The notes under the pieces: model-generated
What the model was told of the DNA's origin: nothing
The model's input: only the letters and a program-made list of their open reading frames with translations
Databases searched by the model: none
Position numbers and translations under genes: made by a program
Origin: Actinoplanes utahensis
GTDB taxonomy: Bacteria; Actinomycetota; Actinomycetes; Mycobacteriales; Micromonosporaceae
NCBI RefSeq assembly: GCF_016862455.1
Contig: NZ_BOMZ01000018.1
Span: 62,001 to 126,000 of the forward strand
Length of the DNA stretch: 64,000 bases
Direction: 5' to 3'
In this document: positions 53,987 through 63,229 of the stretch, piece after piece
Layout: every line of letters begins with the position of its first letter
Numbering within the stretch: position 1 is the first letter of the stretch

Positions 53987-55581
53987 GCTCGGGTAGGCAT
54001 GCGCTGCGGCACAACAACCAGGACCAGTGGGCCGGACGGCTGCTGGTGGACCGCAGAGCCGCCATCGAGCCGGACATCATCACCAGGGCCCTCGCCAGCA
54101 ACCGCATGGGCGTGGCCTCGGTGGTGTTCTTCGGAGTCGCCGGAGCGGCGCCCCTCACGGTCATCATCGGCTCCATCTCGGCGATCTACGCCATCCAGGG
54201 AAGCACCGCCGTGCCGGTGGCGTACCTGGTGGTCGCCGGGATCCTCTCGCTCTTCACGGTCGGCTTCGTCGCGATGAGCCGGCACATCGTCAACTCCGGC
54301 GCCTTCTACTCGTACATCAGTCACGGGTTGGGCCGGATGGTCGGCGTCGGTGCGGCGTTCGTGGCGCTGCCCGCGTACTCGCTCATGCAGATCGGCCTCT
54401 TCGGCCTCTTCGGGTCGGCGGCCGCCGGGATCCTCGCCGAGTTCGGCCTCGAAGTGTCCTGGTACGTGTGCGCCCTGGTGGCCTGGGCGCTGGTCACGGT
54501 GCTCGGTGTGCTCTGGGTGGACCTCAGCGGCAAGGTGCTCGCCGTTCTGCTGATCGCCGAGATCAGCATCGTCCTCGTCTACGACCTGGTCATGGTCGCG
54601 AACCCGGCCGGCGGTGAGGTCTCCTTCGCCACGCTGTCCCCGGCGCCGATGGTCACGCCCGTCGTCGGCTCGCTGCTGGTGCTGGCGATCGCCGGGTTCG
54701 TCGGTTTCGAGGCGACGGTGGTGCTCTCCGAGGAGGCGCGGGACCCCAAGCGCACGATCGCCCGCGCGACACACCTCGCGGTGCTGCTGGCCGGCCTGCT
54801 CTGCGGTCTCTCGGCCTGGGCGATGTCGGTCGCCACCGGACCCGACCGGATCCTCGCGGTCGCCGGCGAGAACCAGACCGACCTGGTGTTCAAACTGGTC
54901 GGACCACATCTGCCGGGCATCCTGGTGGACATCGGCTACGTGCTGTTCATGACGAGTGTCTTCGCGGCGCTGCTGGCCTTCCACGCGGCCGTGTCGCGGT
55001 ACCAGTTCTCCCTCGGCCGTGAGGGTGTGCTGCCGTCGGCCTGGGGTTACACCCATCCGCGGACCGGCGCGCCGCTGCTCGGCTCGATCACCCAGAGCGT
55101 GTTCGCGCTGATCGTGATCAGCGCCTATGCCGCCGCCGGAGCGGAGCCCCTGCTCTACCTGTTCGCCTGGCTGACCACGATCGGCGGCTTGGGTGTGCTG
55201 ATCCTGATGTGGGCCGCGTCGGCCTCGGTCATCGCGTTCTTCCAGCAACATCGCCGGGGCGAGAACGCCTGGCGTGCCTACATCGCGCCGTTCCTGGCGT
55301 TCCTGCTGCTGTCCATCGTGCTCGCCGCGACGATCATCGGGTTCGGCGACCTGTTGCAGGTCTCCGACGGCTCCCCGTTCCGGTGGATCTTCCCGGTGGC
55401 CTACCTCGGTGTCGCGGGGCTCGGCGTCATCTGGGCGCTGATCATGCGGGCCGTGCGGCCGGAGGTCTACGCGGCGATCGGCCGTGGCGCCGACGTGCAC
55501 GTCCCCGCCGCTGTCGAGAACGACTTCCCGCCACCGTTGCCGCCGGCCACCCCGGTCGGCGCGCGCGGCTACCACTACTGA
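53983..55581 (+). CDS. APC-family amino acid permease
   Basis: 532 aa from the ATG at 53983, which is preceded by GCGGAGGTG provided by the repeat element. About 12 TM helices. The first helix region GVAGAAPLTVIIGSISAIYAI and the GFEATVVLSEEARDPKRTI loop are typical of APC superfamily transporters. The first ~45 residues are a polar cytoplasmic tail. Substrate not readable. A GNAT gene follows after 39 bp. Confidence 0.9.
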   Translation: MSSGRHALRHNNQDQWAGRLLVDRRAAIEPDIITRALASNRMGVASVVFFGVAGAAPLTVIIGSISAIYAIQGSTAVPVAYLVVAGILSLFTVGFVAMSRHIVNSGAFYSYISHGLGRMVGVGAAFVALPAYSLMQIGLFGLFGSAAAGILAEFGLEVSWYVCALVAWALVTVLGVLWVDLSGKVLAVLLIAEISIVLVYDLVMVANPAGGEVSFATLSPAPMVTPVVGSLLVLAIAGFVGFEATVVLSEEARDPKRTIARATHLAVLLAGLLCGLSAWAMSVATGPDRILAVAGENQTDLVFKLVGPHLPGILVDIGYVLFMTSVFAALLAFHAAVSRYQFSLGREGVLPSAWGYTHPRTGAPLLGSITQSVFALIVISAYAAAGAEPLLYLFAWLTTIGGLGVLILMWAASASVIAFFQQHRRGENAWRAYIAPFLAFLLLSIVLAATIIGFGDLLQVSDGSPFRWIFPVAYLGVAGLGVIWALIMRAVRPEVYAAIGRGADVHVPAAVENDFPPPLPPATPVGARGYHY

Positions 55582-55620
55582 GCGCTACCGATACTGAACG
55601 TCTGTCCGGAAAGGAAACCG

Positions 55621-56238
55621 ATGACGTACGCCATCCAGGAACTGGTCATCCGGGATGTCACCCCGGTCGACACGGACGAGATCACCGATCTCGTCGCCGA
55701 GGCGATGCGTGACGGCCCGGTGGCGCGGTGGCTGCACACCGACCCTGAGGTGCGCCGCCGGGAGGCCCCCCACTACTTCTCGATCTTCGTGGAGCACGCC
55801 ACCCGGCACGGCGAGGTCTATGCGACCGCCGATGCGGAGAGCGGCCGTCTCTCCGGCGTCGCCCTCTGGTTCCCGCTCACGTCCCTGATCCCGCCACCGG
55901 TCGATTACGAACGCCGGCTGAAAGAGGCGGCGGGTGACGCCTTCGACCGTGCCTGCCAGCTGGATCTGGCGATCGAAGAGCACCACCCGCTCGAGCCGCA
56001 CCACTACCTGGCGTTCCTTGCGGTCCGCCCGGCAGAACAGAACCGCGGCGTCGGCAGCGCCCTGCTCGACCGCCATCACGCCCGGCTCGACCACGCCGGG
56101 ATCCCGGCCTATCTGGAGGCCAACGATCCGCGGAACCGTGACCTGTACCTGCGGCACGGTTACCAGGTCCGGTCCGTGATCCAGCTACCCGACGGGCCTC
56201 CGCTCTGGACGATGTGGAGGGCGCCTATGGCGGGTTGA
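55621..56238 (+). CDS. GNAT N-acetyltransferase
   Basis: 205 aa with the acetyl-CoA site LAVRPAEQNRGVGSALLDRHHARLD (R/Q-x-x-G-x-G/A) and the closing strands YLEANDPRNRDLYLRHGY. GGAAAGGAAACC precedes the ATG. It lies 39 bp after the permease and is probably in the same operon, suggesting an acceptor related to the imported compound; that is inference. Confidence 0.9.
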   Translation: MTYAIQELVIRDVTPVDTDEITDLVAEAMRDGPVARWLHTDPEVRRREAPHYFSIFVEHATRHGEVYATADAESGRLSGVALWFPLTSLIPPPVDYERRLKEAAGDAFDRACQLDLAIEEHHPLEPHHYLAFLAVRPAEQNRGVGSALLDRHHARLDHAGIPAYLEANDPRNRDLYLRHGYQVRSVIQLPDGPPLWTMWRAPMAG

Positions 56239-56255
56239 CGCTCCCACCGCGTTCG

Positions 56256-56810
56256 CTATGCGGCGGCGGGGAACTCGTACAGCCAGAAGGACTGCTCGTC
56301 GATCTTGTTGAACCGCATGTTGTTGTTGCAGAGCCGGCCCACCATGAGCCGGAAGATCCGGGACATGCGGCGCACCTCGTCGTTGTAGGTGCAGATGTCG
56401 AGACCGACCATGCCGTTCTGAGTCGCCGCCACCAGGTACATCTCCTCGACCAGCTGGGCGAAGGCTTCCTTGCCCTGGGCCTGCGGGCTCACCGCGACGA
56501 AGACGATGTACCAGATCCGCCTCGCGGCGAAGTGATCGGGCCAGCGGCGTTCGAAATACTGCGGTGCGATCAAGGGAATCGCTTCGAGGTGGTTGGTGTA
56601 GCAGGCGATGCCCGACAGTGTGCCGTCGGCCTCCATGGCCAGGTACTTGTCGACCCGGCTGTCCTGCATGACCTCGTCGAACTCCGACCGGTGCATCAGG
56701 TGCCGTTGGGCGGCTCGCGAGTTCAGCTCCTCGAACGCGTCGCTGTAGAGAGTCCAGGCTGCCTCCAACAGATGATCATCTTTGATCTGGGCGAGGACTT
56801 TGACAAGCAT
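56256..56810 (-). CDS. GNAT-fold protein, unknown
   Basis: 184 aa with weak GNAT character: AAWTLYSDAFEELN near the start, IWYIVFVAVSPQAQGKEAF as probable CoA-binding strand, and a C-terminal NKIDEQSFWLYEF strand. The P-loop-like Q-x-x-G-x-G is degenerate (PQAQGKEA), so activity is uncertain. The ATG at 56810 follows GGAGGGGAGC; the frame runs further up without sense. The coding bias is weaker than in neighbours. Confidence 0.65.
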   Translation of the reverse strand: MLVKVLAQIKDDHLLEAAWTLYSDAFEELNSRAAQRHLMHRSEFDEVMQDSRVDKYLAMEADGTLSGIACYTNHLEAIPLIAPQYFERRWPDHFAARRIWYIVFVAVSPQAQGKEAFAQLVEEMYLVAATQNGMVGLDICTYNDEVRRMSRIFRLMVGRLCNNNMRFNKIDEQSFWLYEFPAAA

Positions 56811-57287
56811 GGCTGCTCCCCTCCGGGCCCGCGACAGCCGGACCGCTGCATCGTACTTATGTAGGTCGATGACAGTTGACCAACAGAGTACGAAGAGCAA
56901 TCGTGTTACGACAATGCGTTGCGCTGAATTTAATGTGCCATTCCAGTAAGGAGGGATGCCCTTGGGTGATGTTTCTGCAACTTGCGTAGTTGCAGGTAGA
57001 AGCGCCGGATCGTACCTGTCGGAGTCCTCGTCGGCAATTCGTGTGAAACGCGGCTGGAATCGGTTCTGGAAAGTGCAGGATCCCGTGGATCGGCCTTTCT
57101 GTGGAATGCACCGAGTACTAGCCTTCGCGCGGTGGGCAGCGTGTGCTCGCCTAGATCCGCGAATGCCGGTGGGGCTCACCCTTCGACGACGCGGCGGGTG
57201 CGGTGCGGTCAGTGTCGCGGACCACTGGAGGTGAGGAGCGCATCCCCGCTCGCTGCCCGGTGGTCCGCGTCCATGTGCGCACATCGA
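56811..57287. other. Gene-free interval, relatively AT-rich
   Basis: A 477-bp divergent gap. Short open frames exist here, but with no coding bias or ribosome sites. I see no RNA gene. Its right end leads into the GH5 promoter. Confidence 0.5.
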
Positions 57288-57315
57288 TTGACATAGTTTG
57301 GCGTCCAAACATAAC
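57288..57315 (+). promoter_or_regulatory. GH5 promoter with an inverted repeat in the spacer
   Basis: TTGACA (57288-57293) and CATAAC (57310-57315) are spaced by 16 bp. The spacer holds a perfect inverted repeat GTTTGG-CGT-CCAAAC (57296-57310), so a regulator bound there would compete with polymerase. Confidence 0.55.
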
Positions 57316-57330
57316 CTGCCGAGATCAGAG

Positions 57331-57344
57331 CGGGAGCGCTCCCG
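57331..57344. promoter_or_regulatory. CebR-like operator CGGGAGCGCTCCCG
   Basis: A perfect 14-bp palindrome, 12 of 14 matches to TGGGAGCGCTCCCA, just downstream of the predicted transcription start and 38 bp before the ATG. Confidence 0.7.
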
Positions 57345-57381
57345 AATCCCGATCCTCCCGCCCGTCCTCGCTAGGAGCGTC

Positions 57382-59082
57382 ATGACGCGACTACTCGGCA
57401 GACTGCTCGCGCTCGCCCTGATCGCCACCGGGGTGGTATGGGCCACCCCGGCACAGGCCACCCCGGCGCGGGCCGCGCCGTCGGCCGCCGCGATAACCCG
57501 GGCGATGCAGCCCGGCTGGAACCTGGGCAACACCTTCGATGCCACCGGAGCCGACGAGACCTCGTGGGGCAATCCGCGGGTCACCCGCGAGCTCCTGGCG
57601 AACATCCGCGGACAGGGCTTCAAGAGCATCCGCATCCCGGTGACCTGGGGCCGGCACCAGGGCCCGGCGCCGGACTGGACGATCGACCCCGCCTACCTGG
57701 CCCGGGTTCAGGAGGTGGTCGGCTGGGCGCTCGACCAGGGCTTCTACGTGATGATCAACATTCATCACGACTCGTGGCAGTGGATCAACACGATGCCCAC
57801 CGACCACGACACCGTGCTCGCCCGCTACAACGCGATCTGGACGCAGGTGGCGACAGCCTTCCGGGACACGTCCCCGAGGCTGGTCCTGGAGAGCGTGAAC
57901 GAGCCGCAGTTCGCCGGCAGCTCCGGCGACGCCGAGAACTACGCCCTGCTGGCCGAGCTGAACGCGTCCTTCCACCGGATCGTGCGCGGCACCGGCGGCG
58001 GCAACACCACCCGGGCGCTCATCCTGCCGACCCTGCACACCAACGCCGACCAGGGCCGCCTCGACGCCACCGTCGCCGAGTTCGCCGCCCTGAACGACCC
58101 GTACCTGATCGCCACCGTGCACTACTACGGGTACTGGCCGTTCAGCGTCAACGTCGCCGGCGGCTACCGGTTCGACGAGACCGCCCAGCAGGAACTGCTC
58201 GGCACCTTCCAGCGGCTGCGTGACACGTTCGGTGCCCGGGGCATCCCGGTGATCCTCGGCGAGTACGGCCTGCTCGGCTTCGACCGTCACACCGGCACCA
58301 TCGAACAGGGCGAGAAACTCAAATTCTTCGAGCTCTTCGGCCACCAGGCGCGGGTCAGCGGGATCACCACGATGCTGTGGGACAACGGGCAGCACTTCGA
58401 CCGTACCGCCGGGGTCTGGAGAGACCGCGAGCTCTTCGCCCACATCTCCACCAGCTGGCACACCCGCAGCGGCACCGCCGCGAGTGACGTCCTCTTCGTG
58501 CGCCGTTCCGCCCCGGTCACCGCCCGGACCATCACCCTCAACCCCAACGGCACGGGTTTCACCCACGTCCGCCTCGGCGACACCACCCTGCGCCGGGGCC
58601 CCGACTACCAGGTGTCCGGCGATCAGCTCACGCTCAGCGCGGGGTTGCTGCAGAGACTCACCAAACCTGCGGGGTACGGGGTGAAAGCGTCCCTGACCCT
58701 CCGGTTCTCCCGGGGCGTCCCGTGGCGGCTCGACATCGTCACCTTCGACACGCCGTCCCTGTCGGCTGCCACCGGAACGACCGCCGGATACGCCATCCCG
58801 GCCGTCTTCAACGGTGACCGTCTCGCCACCATGACGGCGACCTATGCGGACGGCAGCAACGCCGGCCCGCACGGGTGGACGGCGTACAAGGAGTTCGACC
58901 GGGCCTTCGCCCCCGACTACACCGCCGGCACGATCCGCCTGACCCCGGAGTTCTTCGCCGAGGTCACCGAAGGCGCACCGGTCACGCTGACCTTCGTCTT
59001 CTGGAGCGGTGAGACCGTCGCCTACCGGGTGACCCGCACCGGCGACACGGTCACCGGAACCCCCGGGACCGACGCCGGCTGA
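57382..59082 (+). CDS. Secreted GH5 endoglucanase with X2/Ig and CBM46-like domains
   Basis: 566 aa. Signal peptide about 1-32; GH5 domain about 35-380 starting MQPGWNLGNTFDATGADE. Glu174 (LESVNEPQF) is the acid/base and Glu294 (VILGEYGLLG) the nucleophile, with INIHHDSWQW in between. The C-terminus holds an Ig-like X2 module (about 385-470) and a CBM46-like module (about 475-560), the three-part layout of Bacillus Cel5B-type enzymes active on beta-glucans and xyloglucan. TAGGAG precedes the ATG at 57382. Confidence 0.93.
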   Translation: MTRLLGRLLALALIATGVVWATPAQATPARAAPSAAAITRAMQPGWNLGNTFDATGADETSWGNPRVTRELLANIRGQGFKSIRIPVTWGRHQGPAPDWTIDPAYLARVQEVVGWALDQGFYVMINIHHDSWQWINTMPTDHDTVLARYNAIWTQVATAFRDTSPRLVLESVNEPQFAGSSGDAENYALLAELNASFHRIVRGTGGGNTTRALILPTLHTNADQGRLDATVAEFAALNDPYLIATVHYYGYWPFSVNVAGGYRFDETAQQELLGTFQRLRDTFGARGIPVILGEYGLLGFDRHTGTIEQGEKLKFFELFGHQARVSGITTMLWDNGQHFDRTAGVWRDRELFAHISTSWHTRSGTAASDVLFVRRSAPVTARTITLNPNGTGFTHVRLGDTTLRRGPDYQVSGDQLTLSAGLLQRLTKPAGYGVKASLTLRFSRGVPWRLDIVTFDTPSLSAATGTTAGYAIPAVFNGDRLATMTATYADGSNAGPHGWTAYKEFDRAFAPDYTAGTIRLTPEFFAEVTEGAPVTLTFVFWSGETVAYRVTRTGDTVTGTPGTDAG

Positions 59083-59090
59083 CCGGATGT

Positions 59091-59130
59091 CCGGGCGGCG
59101 CGACGGCCGGGCCACCGTCGCGCCGCCCGG
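59091..59130. terminator. Bidirectional terminator
   Basis: A perfect 16-bp stem CCGGGCGGCGCGACGG/CCGTCGCGCCGCCCGG with an 8-nt loop, between convergent genes. Confidence 0.9.
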
Positions 59131-59158
59131 GCGCCTCTGCCGTTCCGCCTCGTCTCGA

Positions 59159-59776
59159 TCAGCGGAACGAGGCGAGAGTCAGCAGCAGCCAGCCGCCCGC
59201 GGTCAGCGGAACCGACCAGGCCAGAGTCAGGAGACGGTCCCGCCGGGTGCGGGCCACCAGCATGGTGATCAGCAAGCCCAGGACGAAGACCAGCGAGGCG
59301 TACGCCCCTTGCTCGCCGGCCTCGTAGCCCGGCTCGCCGATCCGGCGGAGGTGGACCAGGCCTTCGGCGAACAGCACCGCCGCCGGAAGAGCCAGAGCCG
59401 GCAGCCGCAGCGTCCCGGGCGTGCGGGCCAACACCCCACCGCCACCGAAGACCACACCGGCGACCACCCCGAAGCCCATCCACGCCAGCGCCACCGTGTT
59501 GTAGAGGTTGCTCCAGTCGTCGTTCTGGATCAGTGCGGCGGCCAGGTAGTAGCTGGGCACCGCCACCACCAGGCAGACGATCGCCGCGGCGATTCCGGCG
59601 GGCAGGCGCCAACGGTGGAGGTACGTCAGCAGGAACGCGGCCACCGCCCACACGGCCAGGGAGTTACCCAGATCGCCCACCGGGGACGGCAGGTACTTGA
59701 TCCAGACGAAGTCCAGAAACCCCAGCAGGAAGCCCGCCATCGGGGCCACCACGGCCGCGTTCCGCTTGATCGTCAT
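59159..59776 (-). CDS. Membrane protein, unknown
   Basis: 205 aa with six hydrophobic segments and short loops (AGFLLGFLDFVWIKYLPSP at the start; LLTLAWSVPLTAGGWLLL near the end). No family recognised. The ATG at 59776 gives MTIKRNAAVV; the frame continues upstream, but without coding sense. Lies downstream of GH3 on the same strand, separated by a hairpin and 151 bp. Confidence 0.7.
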   Translation of the reverse strand: MTIKRNAAVVAPMAGFLLGFLDFVWIKYLPSPVGDLGNSLAVWAVAAFLLTYLHRWRLPAGIAAAIVCLVVAVPSYYLAAALIQNDDWSNLYNTVALAWMGFGVVAGVVFGGGGVLARTPGTLRLPALALPAAVLFAEGLVHLRRIGEPGYEAGEQGAYASLVFVLGLLITMLVARTRRDRLLTLAWSVPLTAGGWLLLTLASFR

Positions 59777-59892
59777 GAGTGAACAGCCTAGAAGCGACCG
59801 GCCCCGCCCGGATCCGATCGAGGGCAGAGCACAGTCGGCCGAAAGGCAGATCCCCCGCATCCCGAAGCGGCCTTCGTGAACCGGCGGGGATG

Positions 59893-59920
59893 CCCGTCGG
59901 CCCGGCGCCGGCCCGACGGG
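59893..59920 (-). terminator. Terminator after the GH3 gene
   Basis: CCCGTCGG/CCGACGGG stem with an inner CCGGCGCCGG palindrome. Confidence 0.7.
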
Positions 59921-59927
59921 GTGTTCG

Positions 59928-62927
59928 TCAGGCGTGGAAGGACAGGGTGGCGACGGTGATTCCGGGGGTGTCGAAGAGGACGAACAGGGCATGCTGCCCG
60001 GAGGTCGGCGGGACCGGGGCGGAGACCTCGGCCGGCTCACCGCCCGACGTGGTCAGGGTGGCCAGGATCGGGCCGGTGAACGGGTCGTCCAGGCGCAGCA
60101 CGACGGAGGACTCCGTATCGGCGGAGAGGACGGCCCGGACGGTGGTGACCGAGTCGTCGAAGTCGACGTCGTCGAAGACCGCCCAGGCGCCGGGTTCGGT
60201 GCCGCGCAGCGCTTCCAGGGGATGTGCCGGGATGGCGACGGGGGTCGTTCCCGCGTACCCATCGTTGTCGATCATCCGCAGCACGGACCGCGGGGAGCGA
60301 GGCGGAATGCGTTCGCCGTGGACGCGTAGCGTCGTGGCCAGGCGCCAGTCGGTGCTGGAGCGGCCGACAGCGACGGTGTGCGTGGCGTCCTCGATCACCC
60401 AACGGGACCGGGTCACGTCCCAGAACGCCAGCTCCGCGGCCGGGAGCAGCAGTTCCACCGTGGATCGTTCGCCGGGTTCGAGGTGCAGGCGCCGGTAACC
60501 GCGTAGGCGCCGTAACGGCTGCTTCACCCGGGACCGCTGCTGCCGGGTGTAGAGCTGCACGACCTCGACGCCCGGCCGGTCGCCGGTGTTCACCACGTCG
60601 ACGGTGACCGTGACCTCGCCGTCCGGGTTGATGGCGTCCGCGCTGATCCGCAGGTTCTCGTAGTCGAACCGGGTATACGACAGGCCGTGACCGAACGGGA
60701 AGAGCGGCGTGCCACGGTAGTACAGGTACGTCGCGTCGGTGGCGATGATGTCGTAGTCGAGCAGGTCCGGCAGTTCGCTCGCGTCGGCGTACCAGGTCTG
60801 GGTGAGCCGGCCGGCCGGATCCACCGGGAGCCCGCCCGGGTCACTGCCGAAGAGGACATCGGCGATCGCGGCGCCGTGCTCCTGACCGCCGTGCGCCGAC
60901 CACACCAGGGCCGGCAGGTTCTCCCGGGCCCAGCCCACCGCGTACGGGTAACTGCTGGCCAGCGTCAGCACGGTCCGCGGGTTCGCCGCGTGCACGGCCC
61001 GAAGCAGATCGTCCTGGGTGCCGGGAAGCGCGAGATCGCGCCGGTCCGCGGTCTCCCGGCCGGCGACGAGGGGATGGTTGCCGAGTGCCAGCACCACCAC
61101 GTCGGCCCCGGCCGCCACCGCCGCGGCCGCGGCGACCCCGTCGACGAGCAGGTCCACGGTGAAGACGGCGGCCTCGTCGATCCGCTCCGCCGCGGTACGG
61201 ACCAGCCCGTCCGGCCCGGCGGCCAGGTAGCGGCCGCTCTGCACATGACGCACCGCCAGCCCGGCACCGGACGGCTCGAAGCGGAACGTCTCCCGGACCT
61301 CCCAGCCGTTCGGGCCGGGCCGGTCGTCGACGAGCAGGTGCGACTCGGGACCGAGACCGTCCGCGCCGACGAACCGGCCGCTCGCCACCGCCCGCAGCGA
61401 GAACGTCTCCTCGCCCCAGTCGAGCACGTCGAAGAGCGCCGCGTCGGGAACGTCGAACGCCGCCCCGTCGGGAACGTCGAAACCCGCCGTTCCGGTGGCG
61501 TCGAAACCCGCCGTGTCAGTGGCCTCGAAAGCCGCCGTGCCGGAAACGTCGAAAGCCGCCCTCCCGGCACTGTCGAGAAGTGCTGTGCCGGCACTGTCGA
61601 GGAGCGCTGATCCGGGCGTGTCCGAGGCCGGGACGACCCGGAGCGGGCCGTCGCCGACACTCAGGAAACCGGCCTCGCACCGCAGCGCCACCCGGTCGGT
61701 GCCCTCATGGTGAAGGACCTCACCGGCACGTTCGGCGATGGCGTCGCGCAGGGTGCGGCGGTACGGCGGGGTGCCGCTGTACCAGTCGTCGAAGGTGGTG
61801 TCGGCGAGCGGGCCGATCACCGCGATCCGGCCGGTGGATGCCGGGTTCAGCGGCAGAATGCCGTCGTTGGCGAGCAGCACGACCGAGGCGCGGGCCGACT
61901 CCCGGGCCAACAGCCGGTGCTCCGGGCAGTCGATCACTTCGGGGCCGGTGTCCCGGTACGGGTCCTCCTCCGGATTGAACTCGCCCAGCCGGACCCGTAC
62001 CGACAGGATGTGCCGGACCGCGGCGTCCACGTCGGACTCGGTGATCAGCCCACGCTCCAGTGCGGCGGTGAACGACTCCTCGGAGAGCGGCCCCGGCTCG
62101 GTCACGCAGTCGATGCCGGATTTCAGGGCGGCCGCGAACCCGGCCGGGTGGTCGGCGAAGCACTGCTGGTCACCGGCGAGGTTCTGCACCGCGTACGCGT
62201 CACCGACCACCAGAACGTCGTCCTCGGCCCAGCCCCGCAGCACCTCGTTGATCAGCGGGCTGAGGTGGGTGGGCCGGCCGTTGATCAGGTTGTAGGAGGC
62301 CATCACGGCGACCGCGGCCCCGGCGGCCAGAGCCGGGCGGAAGGCGGGCAGTTCATATTCCTGCAGCACCCGCGGCGGCATGTTGCTGGAGGTCAGGCAA
62401 CGGTCGGTCTCGTTGTTGTAGCCGAGGAAGTGCTTCACCGTGGGGGCGGTGCGCAGCCAGCGCGGGTCGTCGCCCCGAAGACCGCCGGAGTACGCCGTGC
62501 TCAGCACCCCGGTCAGCCAGGGGTCCTCGGCGTAACCCTCCTCGTTGCGGCCCCACCGGGGGTCGCGGAGCAGGTTCACCACCGGGGCCCAGACGTTGAG
62601 GCCGACGTTCTCCGGATCGCGGTGGTGCATGGCGCGGACCTCGGTGCCGACGGCCGTGCCGACGCGGCGAAGCAGGTCCGGGTCCCAGCTGGAGGCGAGG
62701 CCGACGGCCTGCGGGAAAGCGCTTGCTGTGCCGAGCCACGCTACGCCGTGCAGCGCTTCCGTGCCGGTCCGGAAGGAGGCGACGCCGAGTCGCGGGACGG
62801 CGGCCTGGTACTGGTGCAGGAGGGCGATCTTCTCCGCCACGTCGAGCCGGCCCAGAAGGTCGGACACTCGCGCGGCGAGCTTCTGCTGCGGGTCGCGAAA
62901 GACGATGCGAGAGGGGGATGCGGTCAC
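59928..62927 (-). CDS. GH3 beta-glycosidase with embedded repeat and fascin-like domain
   Basis: 999 aa, no signal peptide, so cytoplasmic. GH3 N-domain about 10-330, with KHFLGYNNETDR and nucleophile Asp243 (VLVVGDAYAVQNL). The (alpha/beta)6 C-domain (from about 340) is interrupted at about 440-595 by eight 8-residue repeats (ALLDSAG to AFDVPD) and a fascin/beta-trefoil-like module (FSLRAVASGRFVGADG). A fibronectin III-like domain ends it. It would hydrolyse imported oligosaccharides (glucosides or xylosides). The GTG at 62927 follows AAGGAAC; upstream sequence is a palindromic operator. Confidence 0.9.
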   Translation of the reverse strand: MTASPSRIVFRDPQQKLAARVSDLLGRLDVAEKIALLHQYQAAVPRLGVASFRTGTEALHGVAWLGTASAFPQAVGLASSWDPDLLRRVGTAVGTEVRAMHHRDPENVGLNVWAPVVNLLRDPRWGRNEEGYAEDPWLTGVLSTAYSGGLRGDDPRWLRTAPTVKHFLGYNNETDRCLTSSNMPPRVLQEYELPAFRPALAAGAAVAVMASYNLINGRPTHLSPLINEVLRGWAEDDVLVVGDAYAVQNLAGDQQCFADHPAGFAAALKSGIDCVTEPGPLSEESFTAALERGLITESDVDAAVRHILSVRVRLGEFNPEEDPYRDTGPEVIDCPEHRLLARESARASVVLLANDGILPLNPASTGRIAVIGPLADTTFDDWYSGTPPYRRTLRDAIAERAGEVLHHEGTDRVALRCEAGFLSVGDGPLRVVPASDTPGSALLDSAGTALLDSAGRAAFDVSGTAAFEATDTAGFDATGTAGFDVPDGAAFDVPDAALFDVLDWGEETFSLRAVASGRFVGADGLGPESHLLVDDRPGPNGWEVRETFRFEPSGAGLAVRHVQSGRYLAAGPDGLVRTAAERIDEAAVFTVDLLVDGVAAAAAVAAGADVVVLALGNHPLVAGRETADRRDLALPGTQDDLLRAVHAANPRTVLTLASSYPYAVGWARENLPALVWSAHGGQEHGAAIADVLFGSDPGGLPVDPAGRLTQTWYADASELPDLLDYDIIATDATYLYYRGTPLFPFGHGLSYTRFDYENLRISADAINPDGEVTVTVDVVNTGDRPGVEVVQLYTRQQRSRVKQPLRRLRGYRRLHLEPGERSTVELLLPAAELAFWDVTRSRWVIEDATHTVAVGRSSTDWRLATTLRVHGERIPPRSPRSVLRMIDNDGYAGTTPVAIPAHPLEALRGTEPGAWAVFDDVDFDDSVTTVRAVLSADTESSVVLRLDDPFTGPILATLTTSGGEPAEVSAPVPPTSGQHALFVLFDTPGITVATLSFHA
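61419..61610 (-). repeat. In-frame 24-bp repeats (eight units) in GH3
   Basis: 192 bp encode eight consecutive 8-residue units, from SALLDSAG through TAGFDATG to AALFDVLD. Confidence 0.85.
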
Positions 62928-62947
62928 AACGTGTTCCTTCGGGCCGA

Positions 62948-62979
62948 GCCGCGTTGTCGAAGCGCTTCGACAACGCGGC
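62948..62979. promoter_or_regulatory. Perfect 32-bp palindrome upstream of GH3
   Basis: Both arms GCCGCGTTGTCGAAGC/GCTTCGACAACGCGGC match exactly round the centre GCGC. The core TCGAAGCGCTTCGA is LacI-family in style. It lies 20 bp before the GTG start. Confidence 0.8.
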
Positions 62980-63229
62980 GAAAGAAGCCTCCGCGAGTGG
63001 GTTTCGCGAATGTTTCGGACGGAGTTCCCTGAGGCTCGCACCACAGTTACGCCTCGGTCAAGGCACAGCCGCCATGTTTGGTCATCGATTGTTACCAGCC
63101 GCGCGCCCCCGGATCCGGACCGGCGGGTGACCCGCAGCCCACTCGAGATTGCAGATCACCAGGTCGTTTCGGGGTTGGGGCAGCCCTCGAAAGACGGTTG
63201 CGCCTGGCCGTGGCGACGTCTCGTCAGGA

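Noticed and set aside
56857..57111. Small minus-strand gene in the GH5 upstream gap
   Set aside because: No coding bias, no ribosome site, Cys/His-rich random composition.
56256..57635. 459-residue version of the GNAT-like gene
   Set aside because: Upstream of 56810 the codon bias vanishes, and a good ribosome site precedes the ATG at 56810.
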